Source: Seinonella peptonophila
GTDB lineage: Bacteria; Bacillota; Bacilli; Thermoactinomycetales; Thermoactinomycetaceae
Assembly (NCBI RefSeq): GCF_900129355.1
Contig: NZ_FQVL01000001.1
Location: 62,001 to 126,000 of the forward strand
Length of the DNA stretch: 64,000 nt
Direction of reading: 5' to 3'
Position numbers and translations under genes: made by a program. Each line of letters opens with the position of its first letter. Positions within the stretch are counted from its first letter, which is position 1. Shown piece by piece: positions 53,747 to 62,744 of this stretch. The notes below the pieces were generated by a model. It searched no databases, was not told where the DNA came from, and saw only the letters and a list, made by a program, of their open reading frames with translations.

Positions 53747-55759
53747 TTATTGATAATGATGAGAGATAGCTTCTGATGGATTTTCTGTTTCGTTTAAATC
53801 ATGTGAAGGGAAGGTGAGGATAAATGTTGTTCCTTGCCCATGTAGGCTTCTTACTTCAATCGAACCATGATTTTCTTTAATTAATTGATAAGAGATGGAA
53901 AGGCCTAATCCGACTCCGTTATTTTTCTTGGTGAAAAATGGTTCAAAGAGTTTATTTAAGTCTTCTTGTTCAATCCCACAACCGTTATCTTCAATCGTAA
54001 TTCTTGTTTTACTTTCCAGTTCTGTTGCATGAATATTTAATTCGCCGCGTTCTTCTAAAGCATCGATCGCATTGATAACCATATTCATTAAGATTTGCTG
54101 TAATTGTTGACGGTCAGCAAAAACATGACAGTTTTCTGGAATTTCGACTTTTACAAGAATCCTTTTTTCGACTACTTTTTGATTGAAGAGACGTAGAATG
54201 TTCTCTGTAAATGGCTGTAATTCAAAAAGTGTGGGTGTAGATTTTTTGGGTCGAGAGTAGTTCAATAAATCATCGACAAGTTGATTCAGACGCTCAATTT
54301 CATTCACAATTTGCTGAGAATAGTACGTACAAAACTCTTCGCTTTCCCTCTTTTTAGGCAACAGTTGTGTATAAGCGAGCATAGAAGTAAGTGGGTTTCG
54401 GATTTCATGGGCAATTCCTGCCATCAATTGACCCAAAGCACGTAAACGATTCGCTTCTGAAATACGGCGTTCTAACTCTTTTTTATGGGTAATGTCAGAA
54501 AAATTTAGGATAACCCCTATATTTTCTTGATCGCGATTAAATAGTGGAAACAGGCTGTAAGTAATAATCTTTCTTTCGTGATTTTTCACCCATTCTGTTT
54601 CAACTTGTAAAAAAACTTCATTTTGATGTAGGCATGCTTCAATTTTTTTGGCTGGAATTAAATTTACAATAGGTGTATGTATGTAAGGAGTCCCCACAAT
54701 ATTTTCTCCCAAAAGCATCGATTGAGCGCGATGGTTAAACATAGAGATTGCTCCTGATCGATCTAAAGTGATTAAACAACTATAAGCACTATCAAGTAAC
54801 TGTTGTTGGAAAAGAAGATTATCCTCTAGTAACCCCATTTTTTCCTCAAGTTTTCGATTAATCGTTGCAATCTCTTGTGTACGTCGTTCCACTTCTCTTT
54901 GCAACATGCGATTCCACCAGACGACGGCGATTAAGACAATCGATGCAATACATAATCCTGTTCGAATCCAAAACATCCATTGATCAACATTTAGTTTAGC
55001 AGGAAGAATATACTCGCCGAACCATTTGTGTTCAATTTGATCGTAAATGCCACTTTGTTTTACTTTGTCAATCCCTTCGTTGATGATCGGGATTAAGTGA
55101 CTGTTTTTAGGCATTACAGCTAAACTATATGCCTGAGGGTCAAGTGGATCTCCTACAATTTTAATTTGCTTTTGTTTATGGTTCTTTTGGATAAAGTATT
55201 GCCCAGTAATTCGATTCCCTACAAATGCATCGATTTTATTTTTTGAAAGGAGTTGGATCGCTTCATTTTGATTATCTACTTCAATAAGTTTGATCTGGCT
55301 CCCTCGTTTTAAGAGGTCGTGAGCGACATCGCCCCTTTGAACAGCAACACGATTTTGAATTAAATCGGCAACTTCTTGAATATGGATATTATCTGATCGA
55401 ACAAAGATAGCTTGAGAACTTAAAAAGTAAGGTTTTGAAAAAGAATAAGTTTTCTCGCGTTCTACACTATATTTCATTCCTTGGATTGCATCTATCTTTC
55501 CTTGATGTAGTGCTTGAATAGCTTGATTCCAAGGCATAGGGTAGAATTCAAACCGAATACCAGTCTGCAAAGAGATGGCATTCATCATATCCACATTAAA
55601 ACCAGAGTAGACACCTGAGCTACTAAAATATTCAAATGGAGGTAGATTGCGATCACCAGCAATTCTGATAACTTGGGTAGATTTGCCTTCTCCTGTAGCT
55701 GGAAAAGGAACGAAAAAACAGATGAGAAAAATGAACATGAGTAAAAAGCGTTTTCTCAT
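53747..55759 (-). CDS. Sensor histidine kinase with extracellular solute-binding domain
   Basis: The protein of 670 residues has a signal-like N-terminus, then an extracellular family-3 solute-binding domain (IRIAGDRNLPPFEYFSS; FYPMPWNQAIQALHQGKIDAI; about residues 30-270), one membrane segment (near 285-305), a coiled linker, a PAS domain, a HisKA domain with AGIAHEIRNPLTSML, and an ATPase domain (NMVINAIDA, DNGCGIEQED, GVGLGLSI). It resembles the substrate-sensing orphan kinases of spore formers; no response regulator is adjacent. The ATG at 55759 has AAAGGAG upstream. The neighbouring glcDF genes are a possible, unproven target. Confidence 0.88.
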   Translation of the reverse strand: MRKRFLLMFIFLICFFVPFPATGEGKSTQVIRIAGDRNLPPFEYFSSSGVYSGFNVDMMNAISLQTGIRFEFYPMPWNQAIQALHQGKIDAIQGMKYSVEREKTYSFSKPYFLSSQAIFVRSDNIHIQEVADLIQNRVAVQRGDVAHDLLKRGSQIKLIEVDNQNEAIQLLSKNKIDAFVGNRITGQYFIQKNHKQKQIKIVGDPLDPQAYSLAVMPKNSHLIPIINEGIDKVKQSGIYDQIEHKWFGEYILPAKLNVDQWMFWIRTGLCIASIVLIAVVWWNRMLQREVERRTQEIATINRKLEEKMGLLEDNLLFQQQLLDSAYSCLITLDRSGAISMFNHRAQSMLLGENIVGTPYIHTPIVNLIPAKKIEACLHQNEVFLQVETEWVKNHERKIITYSLFPLFNRDQENIGVILNFSDITHKKELERRISEANRLRALGQLMAGIAHEIRNPLTSMLAYTQLLPKKRESEEFCTYYSQQIVNEIERLNQLVDDLLNYSRPKKSTPTLFELQPFTENILRLFNQKVVEKRILVKVEIPENCHVFADRQQLQQILMNMVINAIDALEERGELNIHATELESKTRITIEDNGCGIEQEDLNKLFEPFFTKKNNGVGLGLSISYQLIKENHGSIEVRSLHGQGTTFILTFPSHDLNETENPSEAISHHYQ

Positions 55760-56116
55760 GACAGGAAACTCCTTTATTGATGCTGAAATTGGTATGTATT
55801 TACAAACAATTACCAATTTCAGTATTATCTTATTTATCATATCATTTTCTTTTGAAAAGGAGAATTCCATATTCATGAATTTAATCTGACAATGCATACA
55901 TTTACTCTTTATCTGAGGAAGTCTTTCTAATTAACCATTGGGACTTCGCCAATTTTGCGATCTATATAATTTATTTTTCAGTGGACAAAAAAGTGTACGT
56001 TGAACTATTGACTCCTCATTAACGAAAGATAAATGAATAGCGCGTTCGTTGAGTATTGAAAATACTTTAATTAGAAGTAATGTATTTTATTAGGTAAACA
56101 TAAGAGAGGTGAGGTA
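55760..56116. other. Intergenic region between divergent genes
   Basis: This stretch of 357 bases is AT-rich and must contain promoters for the leftward kinase and the rightward lipoprotein. TTGAGTATTGAAAATAC near 56050 has partial dyad symmetry. I see no gene, riboswitch or clear promoter match. Confidence 0.5.
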
Positions 56117-56755
56117 ATGAAAAGATATTATTTCATGGGTTTTGTATTGGTAGTATTTGGTTTATATCTGTCAGCTTGCAATTTTTTAGAAAATAAACCC
56201 GCTCAGGAGTGGTTCGAATACAAAGGAAAAAAATATCATTATACAGAACTAAGCGTGTCTTCGAAACATTTAGGGAGGCAATTAGGAACGATAAAAATAG
56301 ATGGGGTAATGAATAAATTAATGGAGGTTAAAGGGTTAAATTCGAATGAATGGATTGCGATTCAGATGGAGAGTCAATCGACTGTTTCAATTTTCGTGTA
56401 TATTCCCACTTCCCATAAATCGATTCAGAATGAGATCGAGAAGAAAATTAAGCCTGATCAATTCATTATCAAAAAAGAAAACTTTTCGAATCCGATTGCC
56501 CCTATTGAGACGATAACAGACCCACAGTTGATTTATATGTTACTTCAATCCAAAAAACAAAAAATCTTAAATATAAATCTAGAGGAACAATCTAATTCAA
56601 CATACAATTTGTATTTCACTTCGAAAAAACTTCCACCATATGCGTATCGAGAGTTAACCTATATTCAAAGTGGAAACCAAGGATTTGTACAAACTGATTA
56701 TCAAAGATATTTTAAGTTACCATCTCCTTTAATCTACAGTAATAATATGAAATGA
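56117..56755 (+). CDS. Uncharacterised lipoprotein
   Basis: The protein of 212 residues has a lipoprotein signal with lipobox LSAC and Cys21 as the anchor. The exported part is a mix of strands and helices with no recognisable domain (QEWFEYKGKKYHYTELSV; IAIQMESQSTVSIFVYIP). GAGAGGTGAGG lies just before the ATG. It forms a single transcription unit between the kinase and a terminator. The function is unknown. Confidence 0.75.
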   Translation: MKRYYFMGFVLVVFGLYLSACNFLENKPAQEWFEYKGKKYHYTELSVSSKHLGRQLGTIKIDGVMNKLMEVKGLNSNEWIAIQMESQSTVSIFVYIPTSHKSIQNEIEKKIKPDQFIIKKENFSNPIAPIETITDPQLIYMLLQSKKQKILNINLEEQSNSTYNLYFTSKKLPPYAYRELTYIQSGNQGFVQTDYQRYFKLPSPLIYSNNMK

Positions 56756-57063
56756 AATGTGTCGAGTGAAGAATTTTGGTTGACTTGGAAATTTCATTTA
56801 AATTTATATATCCAATCTATTTTTATTTATAATCGAAAAAGTATAATTAATATTGTATTTGGGTCACAGCGAGAATTACTTCTTTTGAGCTTAATCGTAC
56901 AGAATCCTTTTATATGAACGAGAGCAGAGCTATCTGATGGAAATATATAGGTTTGATGTCATTTTAGACACATTTGATATAAAAGTAACCAACTCTCTGT
57001 ATACAAAGGAATCGGTTACTTTGTTTTAGAATTCTCTTCAAGAATTCAAGTTTATTGTGAGCA
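56756..57063. other. Intergenic region with a terminator
   Basis: Apart from the hairpin at 56982-57028 this stretch of about 300 bases is AT-rich and holds no gene that I can support. Confidence 0.5.
56982..57028 (+). terminator. Terminator downstream of the lipoprotein gene
   Basis: AAAGTAACC (56982-56990) pairs with GGTTACTTT (57014-57022) and TGTTTT follows. The loop is long (23 bases). It lies over 220 bases after the lipoprotein stop, and it could also serve the leftward monooxygenase. Confidence 0.65.
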
Positions 57064-58647
57064 TTAGCGGCATAACACTTTTGTCAATACACGTTCGAGT
57101 TCTTGCGGTGGTTGTTCGCTGACATTAGGTATTCGCCAAGCAACAAAGCCATCTGGTCGTACTAGCGTAGCACCAGTAGGAGAAATTCCATAAGTACTAA
57201 TAAAGGATTTATCAACATCTATAAGATCATTATCTATACAGTATGCGTCTAGAGAAATATTCAGTTGTTTTGCCACATAAGAAGCAGCTTCGCACCAAGG
57301 TGTACCCTCTACTCCGGCTAGCAAAACAAAGTTACGACCAAAAAGATCGAGTATAGAAATCCGTTGGCCATTGCTTTCCAATGAAATATGAGGAGCGCGT
57401 GTACCAGGACGACCAGTTGGAATTCTTGGATCTTCGTAGAGAGAGTCATCCTCTGAATACACTGCCTTTGAGTGATAGATATAGCCAAAGATTGGTATTT
57501 CATATCCCATCTCTTTCGCTGTACTTGGAGAGGAGTGTTCGGGGTTTAAACGTTCACAATAAATCGAGTAGGCTTTTTCTACAGCCAGTTTAGAGGCTGG
57601 ACGACGTTCCAGTTCATAGGATGATAATAGATCAGATCCAGCCTGTTCCTTAATGACCGTGGCTAGTTTCCAAGATAGATTATGTGCATCAGCAATCCCC
57701 GTATTTGCACCATAGGCGCCTGTCGGAGGGACAACATGTGCAGAGTCACCTGCTAGGAAAATTCTTCCTTGTTGAAAATGGTCTGCTAACCAGTCGGCCA
57801 TTTCCCAGCTAACAACATTCTGAATTTTGACTTCCAAGTCAGGTACACCTACCGCAGAACGAATCAACTCAACACCTCGCTCACCTAAAAAGTCCTGCTC
57901 GCTCTCTTTCTTAAGATCATAAGGGGCAGAAAGGAAATAGCCGTTTTCATTCCCTCCAAACATACCTTGTACATTTGCGATAAAACACACGAGAAAACGT
58001 CGATCACGTAACACCGTTTGTAAATCGGCATGGAACCTTATATTTATCTGATGAGTTAGCGTTCCAGGTCCTTGGACTCCAATGCCTAATTTTTTTCGGA
58101 TCGGACTTTTATTTCCATCAGCAGCCACTAAGTAGCGTGCTCGGACACGGTGTTCCTGCCCACTTGAGAGATCACGAATGACAGCACTTACTCCGTCGTC
58201 ATCTTGCTCAACAGAGACGCATTCCGTTGCGAAACGTAAATCTGCACCTAGTTTGCTAGCTTGCTCTTTCAAAACAGGTTCTAGAATATTTTGTGGGATA
58301 ATACAGCCTGATATAGGACTGGAAGCCATGGAGTAATTACTACTATTCTCTAGATATGTGCCAAGCTCCTTGCCAACGAGCGTATCCACACGTACCATCT
58401 TCGTATTTTTAAAGGCGTCTGGTGCAGCTTCCCGAATGGCTGATTCTACTCCAACAGTACGAAAGATCTCTAATGTGCGTGGATTAAAGCCACCAGCACG
58501 AGAAAAGGGCGAGATATTGGCATGACGTTCTACCAATAAACACGGAATACCATGCCAAGAGAGAAAGAGTGCGGTTGACAATCCAACTAAGCTACCACCT
58601 ACAATCAAAACTGGAGTATTCTCGTCATAATTAGAAACATTATACAT
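57064..58647 (-). CDS. FAD-dependent aromatic monooxygenase (PheA/TfdB-type)
   Basis: The protein of 527 residues belongs to the class A flavoprotein hydroxylases: PVLIVGGSLVGLSTALFLS (Rossmann GxGxxG-type site near residue 15), RARYLVAADGNKSPIRKKL (DG motif), and RIFLAGDSAHVVPPTGAYGAN (GD motif that binds FAD ribityl). A thioredoxin-like C-terminal domain follows. These enzymes hydroxylate phenols, polyketides or antibiotics such as rifampicin with NAD(P)H and O2. The ATG at 58647 has GAGGAT upstream. It is co-transcribed with the TetR regulator. Base use is slightly richer in G+C than the neighbours (27 of 60 at 57721-57780). Confidence 0.85.
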   Translation of the reverse strand: MYNVSNYDENTPVLIVGGSLVGLSTALFLSWHGIPCLLVERHANISPFSRAGGFNPRTLEIFRTVGVESAIREAAPDAFKNTKMVRVDTLVGKELGTYLENSSNYSMASSPISGCIIPQNILEPVLKEQASKLGADLRFATECVSVEQDDDGVSAVIRDLSSGQEHRVRARYLVAADGNKSPIRKKLGIGVQGPGTLTHQINIRFHADLQTVLRDRRFLVCFIANVQGMFGGNENGYFLSAPYDLKKESEQDFLGERGVELIRSAVGVPDLEVKIQNVVSWEMADWLADHFQQGRIFLAGDSAHVVPPTGAYGANTGIADAHNLSWKLATVIKEQAGSDLLSSYELERRPASKLAVEKAYSIYCERLNPEHSSPSTAKEMGYEIPIFGYIYHSKAVYSEDDSLYEDPRIPTGRPGTRAPHISLESNGQRISILDLFGRNFVLLAGVEGTPWCEAASYVAKQLNISLDAYCIDNDLIDVDKSFISTYGISPTGATLVRPDGFVAWRIPNVSEQPPQELERVLTKVLCR

Positions 58648-58771
58648 AACATCCTCAACCTTTCTGTCTTTCCTGATGTTAACAATAGGCCGTGATATTG
58701 AAGGATAGTACTTTGAATACCTATCCTGGATCTCTTTTCATACACAATGAAACAGTGAATCTGCTTGCTCG

Positions 58772-59332
58772 TTAATCATTTAACTCGAGCCAGCGCTCAA
58801 GTTGTTGCATAGCTTGTTTTGTTCTTTTGGATGATAATCCAATGTTGGTACTATTTATAAGCGCGATGATGGCAGAGGCAACAGCTTCAACATCTAGAGA
58901 CTCTGACCAGTTGCCTTGTTTGATTCCTTCTCGAAGAATGTTCACTAGAAATTCATGCCATGCTTCGGCCTGTTTCTGAACCGTAATACGAATGATTGGA
59001 TCACGTTGTGCACGCAACTTCGCTTCATTTAACGCGATGAAAAGGGCAGGTTCCTCCTGCATTAATTGCTGTATTAAGTGTAGATGGGAACGTAATTGCT
59101 CTACTGGAGTTTCTCCTATTGGCACGGTTTGAGCAAAACGTTGTGTCACATAGAGAACCACTGCTTGTACTAGAGCCTCTTTGGTCGGAAAATAATGATG
59201 AAGTGTAGCATGATTTAAGCCAACTCGATCTGCAACTTCTCGTAGACGTAACCCCTCAAAACCCTTTTCAGCAATTGTATGATAAGCAGCTAGAATCAAA
59301 GTTTGAGACCGGTCTTCATTCTTACTGGTCAT
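58772..59332 (-). CDS. TetR-family regulator of the monooxygenase
   Basis: The protein of 186 residues has the TetR helix-turn-helix (AYHTIAEKGFEGLRLREVADRVGLNHATLHHYFPTKEAL) and a helical ligand-binding part. It is transcribed leftward ahead of the flavin monooxygenase with 124 bases between them and no terminator, so both share the promoter at 59414-59442. The long inverted repeats bracketing that promoter are its likely operators, giving autorepression relieved by the monooxygenase substrate. Confidence 0.88.
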   Translation of the reverse strand: MTSKNEDRSQTLILAAYHTIAEKGFEGLRLREVADRVGLNHATLHHYFPTKEALVQAVVLYVTQRFAQTVPIGETPVEQLRSHLHLIQQLMQEEPALFIALNEAKLRAQRDPIIRITVQKQAEAWHEFLVNILREGIKQGNWSESLDVEAVASAIIALINSTNIGLSSKRTKQAMQQLERWLELND

Positions 59333-59395
59333 GTATCCATCAATCCCCCTGTTCTTTCACTTTCTTTGTACATTAGTTAGATCTTCTATTGTCTC

Positions 59396-59456
59396 AACCA
59401 ACCACTTGGTTAAATATTATCATGCAATTGACTAATCGTCAACCAAGTGGTTGGTT
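59396..59456 (-). promoter_or_regulatory. tetR-monooxygenase promoter bracketed by twin operators
   Basis: The arms AACCAACCACTTGGTT (59396-59411) and AACCAAGTGGTTGGTT (59441-59456) are exact reverse complements, 29 bases apart. Each contains a small dyad, AACCA-N2-TGGTT. Between them, on the minus strand, TTGACG (complement 59437-59442) and TAATAT (complement 59414-59419) are 17 bases apart and make a good sigma-A promoter. Two TetR dimers could sit over its -35 and start-site sides. Confidence 0.8.
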
Positions 59457-59876
59457 ATATATAAATTGGTTTGTAAAGGTAGACTTTTAGGGCCCAAAGG
59501 AGATCATACAGACGATAGGGAAAGTAAAAAACAATCCTCTAATTTGAAAGCAATAAGACGAATCGAGAAAAGATGGAGCCAATTATTATTTTAGATTTGT
59601 TAACGGATACCGAGTATTGGTTAAACTGGACTCGTTTTTGGTCCGATCTCAGGACATGATAAAAGATAGACCATCTATTTAACTTAAATCTTCTAATCTT
59701 CTATTATGAAGAGGATAGGGACGAGTATATGAATAACTGGTTCAAGGTGAATTATGGAAATGTTGAACATGATATCCCTCCCCGAAATATATTTGAATCC
59801 TTAAACAAAATAAACCGACTACCTTTGCTTAACGTGTAGGTAGTCGGTCTAATTGTCAAATTGAATGTGGGCATCA
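59457..59876. other. Interval of about 400 bp without a supported gene
   Basis: A 36-codon frame at 59729-59839 ends inside the spoVA terminator and is not convincing. The segment near 59466 (GTTTGTAAAGGT) also occurs at 63673. Nothing else is recognisable. Confidence 0.5.
59808..59848 (-). terminator. Terminator of the spoVA operon
   Basis: CCGACTACC (59815-59823) pairs with GGTAGTCGG (59839-59847); on the minus strand the stem is followed by TTTATTTTG. It lies about 30 bases after the spoVAE stop codon. Confidence 0.85.
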
Positions 59877-60230
59877 CTATCCTTTGGGTTTAACAAACAA
59901 GGCTGCAAAAAAAGAAAAAAAGATAGCAGCAGTGATTCCAGCACTCGTTAATTTAAATACACCTGTCATTAAACCTACCCAACCGGATTCTTTGAGTTCC
60001 TGCATAGCTCCATGAACAAGTGAATTACCAAAACTAGTAATGGGAATGGTTGCACCAGCACCTGCAAACTTGATTAAAGGTTCATAAAGTCCCAGACCAT
60101 CCGTTATCGCTCCAAGTACTACTAAGGTAGCCATTGTATGAGCAGGCGTAAGTTTAAATCCATCCATCATAATCTGACCGATCACACAGATCAAACCACC
60201 AATAATAAATGCCCAAATATATTGGGTCAT
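59877..60230 (-). CDS. spoVAE: Stage V sporulation protein AE (SpoVAEb type)
   Basis: The membrane protein of 117 residues has about four hydrophobic segments, matching SpoVAEb: YIWAFIIGGLICVIGQIMMD, KLTPAHTMATLVVLGAITDGLGLY and GATIPITSFGNSLVHGA. With SpoVAC it forms the channel that moves dipicolinic acid into the forming spore and out at germination. The start overlaps the spoVAD stop by four bases (ATGA), showing translational coupling. It shares clear similarity with SpoVAC (GLICxVGQ; the PxTxFxNS segment), as is usual in the family. Confidence 0.93.
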   Translation of the reverse strand: MTQYIWAFIIGGLICVIGQIMMDGFKLTPAHTMATLVVLGAITDGLGLYEPLIKFAGAGATIPITSFGNSLVHGAMQELKESGWVGLMTGVFKLTSAGITAAIFFSFFAALFVKPKG

Positions 60231-61243
60231 GAGGATTCCCCCATTTCTATAGAAACTGCATGGGCAATGCATGGAATGGTTTCTCCTTGTTGATAGGAGA
60301 GAGGAGAGAGAAGTGCTCCTGTCGCAACAACTAACATTCGTTTCCATTTGCCTTCACGCATCTGATTTAATAAATGACCATATGTGACTACTGCCGAACA
60401 TGCACATCCGCTGCCGCCAGATTGCACCATTTGTTCCTCATAGTTATAAATCATCATGCCACAATCTTTAAATTGTGTACGATCAATTGGTACATTATGT
60501 TTTTGTAGGAGTTCATTTGCAATTTCAAAGCCTACTTTCGCCAAGTCTCCAGTTACAATCAAATCGTAATAATCAGGTGCTCTTTGTAAATCACGGAAAT
60601 GTGCTTGTATGGTATCAACGGCAGCAGGTGCCATTGCTGCTCCCATATTGAAGGGATCACTGATACCCATATCGATAACTCTTCCAATCGTCGCTGAGGT
60701 GATTCTGGGACCATCTTTTGCACGGTCAACTACAACAGTTCCAGCACCTGTTACCGTATATTGCGCAGTTGGGGGTTTTTGGGAACCATATTCCGTAGGG
60801 TAACGAAATTGTTTTTCTGCTGATGAGTTGTGGCTACAAGTCCCGGCAAGAACTTGATCTGCTGCTCCAGTGTCAACAAGTAGTGATGCGATAGCTAAAC
60901 TTTCCATTGAGCTGGAACATGCACCGAAAATACCAAGGAATGGTATACCGAGTGTACGCGCTGCAAAGCTGGTACTCGTAATTTGATTCATTAGATCTCC
61001 ACCAATAAAGAAATGAATTTGGTCTTTGGAGTAACCAGCCTTTTGAATTGCTAAATCCCCAGCTTCTTCTAACATTTTTCGTTCAGCTTTTTCCCAGCTA
61101 TCTTTATCGACCATGGAATGATCATGAATTCGGTCAAAGTCATTTGCCAAAGGTCCTCTACCTTCAAACGGACCAACAACGGTTGCTGTTGCATGAATTG
61201 TTGGTTTTTGATTGAATAACCAGCTTTGATGTCCTTTTAGCAT
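60227..61243 (-). CDS. spoVAD: Stage V sporulation protein AD
   Basis: The protein of 338 residues has the thiolase-like fold that in SpoVAD binds dipicolinic acid at the inner spore membrane. It shows the usual start KGHQSWLFNQKPTIHATATVVGPFEGRGPL, FGACSSSMESLAIAS, and the C-terminal GGSGCACSAVVTYGHLL. The ATG at 61243 has GGAGGATG upstream; that ribosome site is located inside the last codons of spoVAC. It is the middle gene of the spoVAC-spoVAD-spoVAE unit. Confidence 0.95.
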   Translation of the reverse strand: MLKGHQSWLFNQKPTIHATATVVGPFEGRGPLANDFDRIHDHSMVDKDSWEKAERKMLEEAGDLAIQKAGYSKDQIHFFIGGDLMNQITSTSFAARTLGIPFLGIFGACSSSMESLAIASLLVDTGAADQVLAGTCSHNSSAEKQFRYPTEYGSQKPPTAQYTVTGAGTVVVDRAKDGPRITSATIGRVIDMGISDPFNMGAAMAPAAVDTIQAHFRDLQRAPDYYDLIVTGDLAKVGFEIANELLQKHNVPIDRTQFKDCGMMIYNYEEQMVQSGGSGCACSAVVTYGHLLNQMREGKWKRMLVVATGALLSPLSYQQGETIPCIAHAVSIEMGESS

Positions 61244-61250
61244 AATTGAT

Positions 61251-61733
61251 TCATCCTCCAGAGAGATTTGGATTGAAGAGGAGGTGGAGGGCGGCGACAA
61301 TAATTGCTGCAACTGTGCCAAAAACGATAACAGAACCAGCCAGTTTAAACATTTGTCCACCAACGCCTAAGACAAATCCTTCGCTTCTATGTTCAATTGC
61401 CGCTGAAGCCATTGAATTAGCAAAACCTGTAACAGGAACTGCTGAACCAGCACCAGCCCATTGTCCTAATTTGTCATAAATACCTATACTTGTAAGAATC
61501 ACGGAGAGCAAAATCATTGTCGCTACAGTTGCAGTAGCAGCATTATTTATTGGAATTTTTAGCGATTTCGTATAGATGTCTTGAATTGCCTGTCCTACGA
61601 TGCATATCAATCCACCAACAAAGAAAGCTTTTATACAATTGAGCAATAGGGGTCTTGGTGGTTCATGTTTTTTGGCTAATGCTTGATACTCTTGCTGGAC
61701 AGGGGTCATTTTTTTTAGCTGTTTATTTGCCAT
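61251..61733 (-). CDS. spoVAC: Stage V sporulation protein AC
   Basis: The protein of 160 residues has a hydrophilic N-terminus (about 30 residues) and four to five membrane segments: CIKAFFVGGLICIVGQAIQ, ATVATMILLSVILTSIGIYD and GSAVPVTGFANSMASAA. SpoVAC acts as a mechanosensitive channel for dipicolinic acid in spores. The ATG at 61733 has AGGAGTGA before it. It follows the yetF-like gene by 11 bases and precedes spoVAD by seven, so all four leftward genes form one operon under the sigma-G-like promoter at 62643-62673. Confidence 0.95.
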   Translation of the reverse strand: MANKQLKKMTPVQQEYQALAKKHEPPRPLLLNCIKAFFVGGLICIVGQAIQDIYTKSLKIPINNAATATVATMILLSVILTSIGIYDKLGQWAGAGSAVPVTGFANSMASAAIEHRSEGFVLGVGGQMFKLAGSVIVFGTVAAIIVAALHLLFNPNLSGG

Positions 61734-61744
61734 CAGCTTCACTC

Positions 61745-62605
61745 CTAATCAATAAGATAAGGCTTACTATCGTTAATAATCTGTTTGAGTAACTTGGAAC
61801 TTTGTTGGTACATATTTTTGTAATTTTGATCTTTTGTAGAAAGAGCAAACAATTCCAGATCAGCTTCACATTTTTTCAAGACAGCTAAAACTTGCGCTTT
61901 TTCTTGAACCTTCGGTAGCTCAATCTGATCATCGTAGAGATCTATATATAGACTACCTTGAGCATCTACTTGGGCTGCAAAGATATTTGTTAAAGATACA
62001 CCTTGTTTTTCTAATTCGGCATGTAGCCATCCACGATTCCGTCCAATCATTGTTAACCCCTTATCTCGGATTGTTCCATCTACAATGACCAAATGAGGCT
62101 CTTGTTCATTGCTTACTTTTATACCCATTGATTTAGAGGTTAAGGGTTGATTCTCTTTTTTTAAGAGAACATTAATAGCACCATTTGGCTCCATGACTGC
62201 AAATTCAACATCTGCTAATTTGAAAATCTGCTGTTTTCTTAATTCTGCTAGAAACTCATCTACTGTTAAGCGCTCTTTGCGAAAGTTATCATCTAATAAC
62301 TTTCCGTTTTGAACAAGAATTCGCTGTTGACCATCTAACCAATCGCGAATTCGTTTCCCCCTCATTTGAAGAAATTCAATTCCTAGCACAATTGCTACCC
62401 ATACAGCTAGCGAGATCATCCCTAGATACCATTTGTCTCCAGTTTCCAATGGAATATAGGAAGCAAGACTGCCAATTGTGATCCCTGTAATATATTCATA
62501 AAGTGAGAGCTGGGAAATCTGTCGTTTGCCCAACAGTTTCATCATCGCAAAAAGTAGAATGACAGCTGCTAAAGTACGAAATATAACATTGATCCATTCA
62601 GGCAT
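61745..62605 (-). CDS. YetF-like DUF421 membrane protein fused to a DUF1657 domain
   Basis: The protein of 286 residues has three N-terminal membrane segments (about 1-80), the DUF421 cytoplasmic domain (QRILVQNGKLLDDNFRKERLTVDEFLAELR; LVIVDGTIRDKGL) and a C-terminal tail of about 60 residues similar to the stand-alone DUF1657 protein encoded divergently at 62745. Both show LK-x3-A-x-LE-x-FALST followed by a Gln-rich helix. This fusion is typical of spoVA2mob-type operons. It is first in the leftward operon with spoVAC, spoVAD and spoVAE. Its role in the spore is not established. Confidence 0.88.
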   Translation of the reverse strand: MPEWINVIFRTLAAVILLFAMMKLLGKRQISQLSLYEYITGITIGSLASYIPLETGDKWYLGMISLAVWVAIVLGIEFLQMRGKRIRDWLDGQQRILVQNGKLLDDNFRKERLTVDEFLAELRKQQIFKLADVEFAVMEPNGAINVLLKKENQPLTSKSMGIKVSNEQEPHLVIVDGTIRDKGLTMIGRNRGWLHAELEKQGVSLTNIFAAQVDAQGSLYIDLYDDQIELPKVQEKAQVLAVLKKCEADLELFALSTKDQNYKNMYQQSSKLLKQIINDSKPYLID

Positions 62606-62642
62606 ACAACGAATCCTCGCTTTATCAAGATAAATACACTTG

Positions 62643-62708
62643 TAATATGACTCAATTCATCTTTGTGTATTCATTAAATGAATATTTTATGTTGAACCGT
62701 ACAGATTA
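62643..62708. promoter_or_regulatory. Divergent sigma-G-like promoters sharing a -35 palindrome
   Basis: The palindrome TATTCAT-TAA-ATGAATA (62668-62684) supplies a -35 TGAATA on each strand. Rightward: TGAATA (62679-62684), 17 bases, CAGATTA (62702-62708). Leftward: TGAATA (complement 62668-62673), 18 bases, CATATTA (complement 62643-62649). Both resemble the forespore sigma-G consensus (TGAATA and CATACTA), matching the known control of spoVA genes. Confidence 0.75.
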
Positions 62709-62744
62709 ATAAACGAAATGAAAAGAGGAAGGAGGAAGTAATAA

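Noticed and set aside
59729-59839. A 36-codon rightward frame before spoVAE
   Set aside because: Its last third is the stem of the spoVA operon terminator and no promoter or family match is visible.
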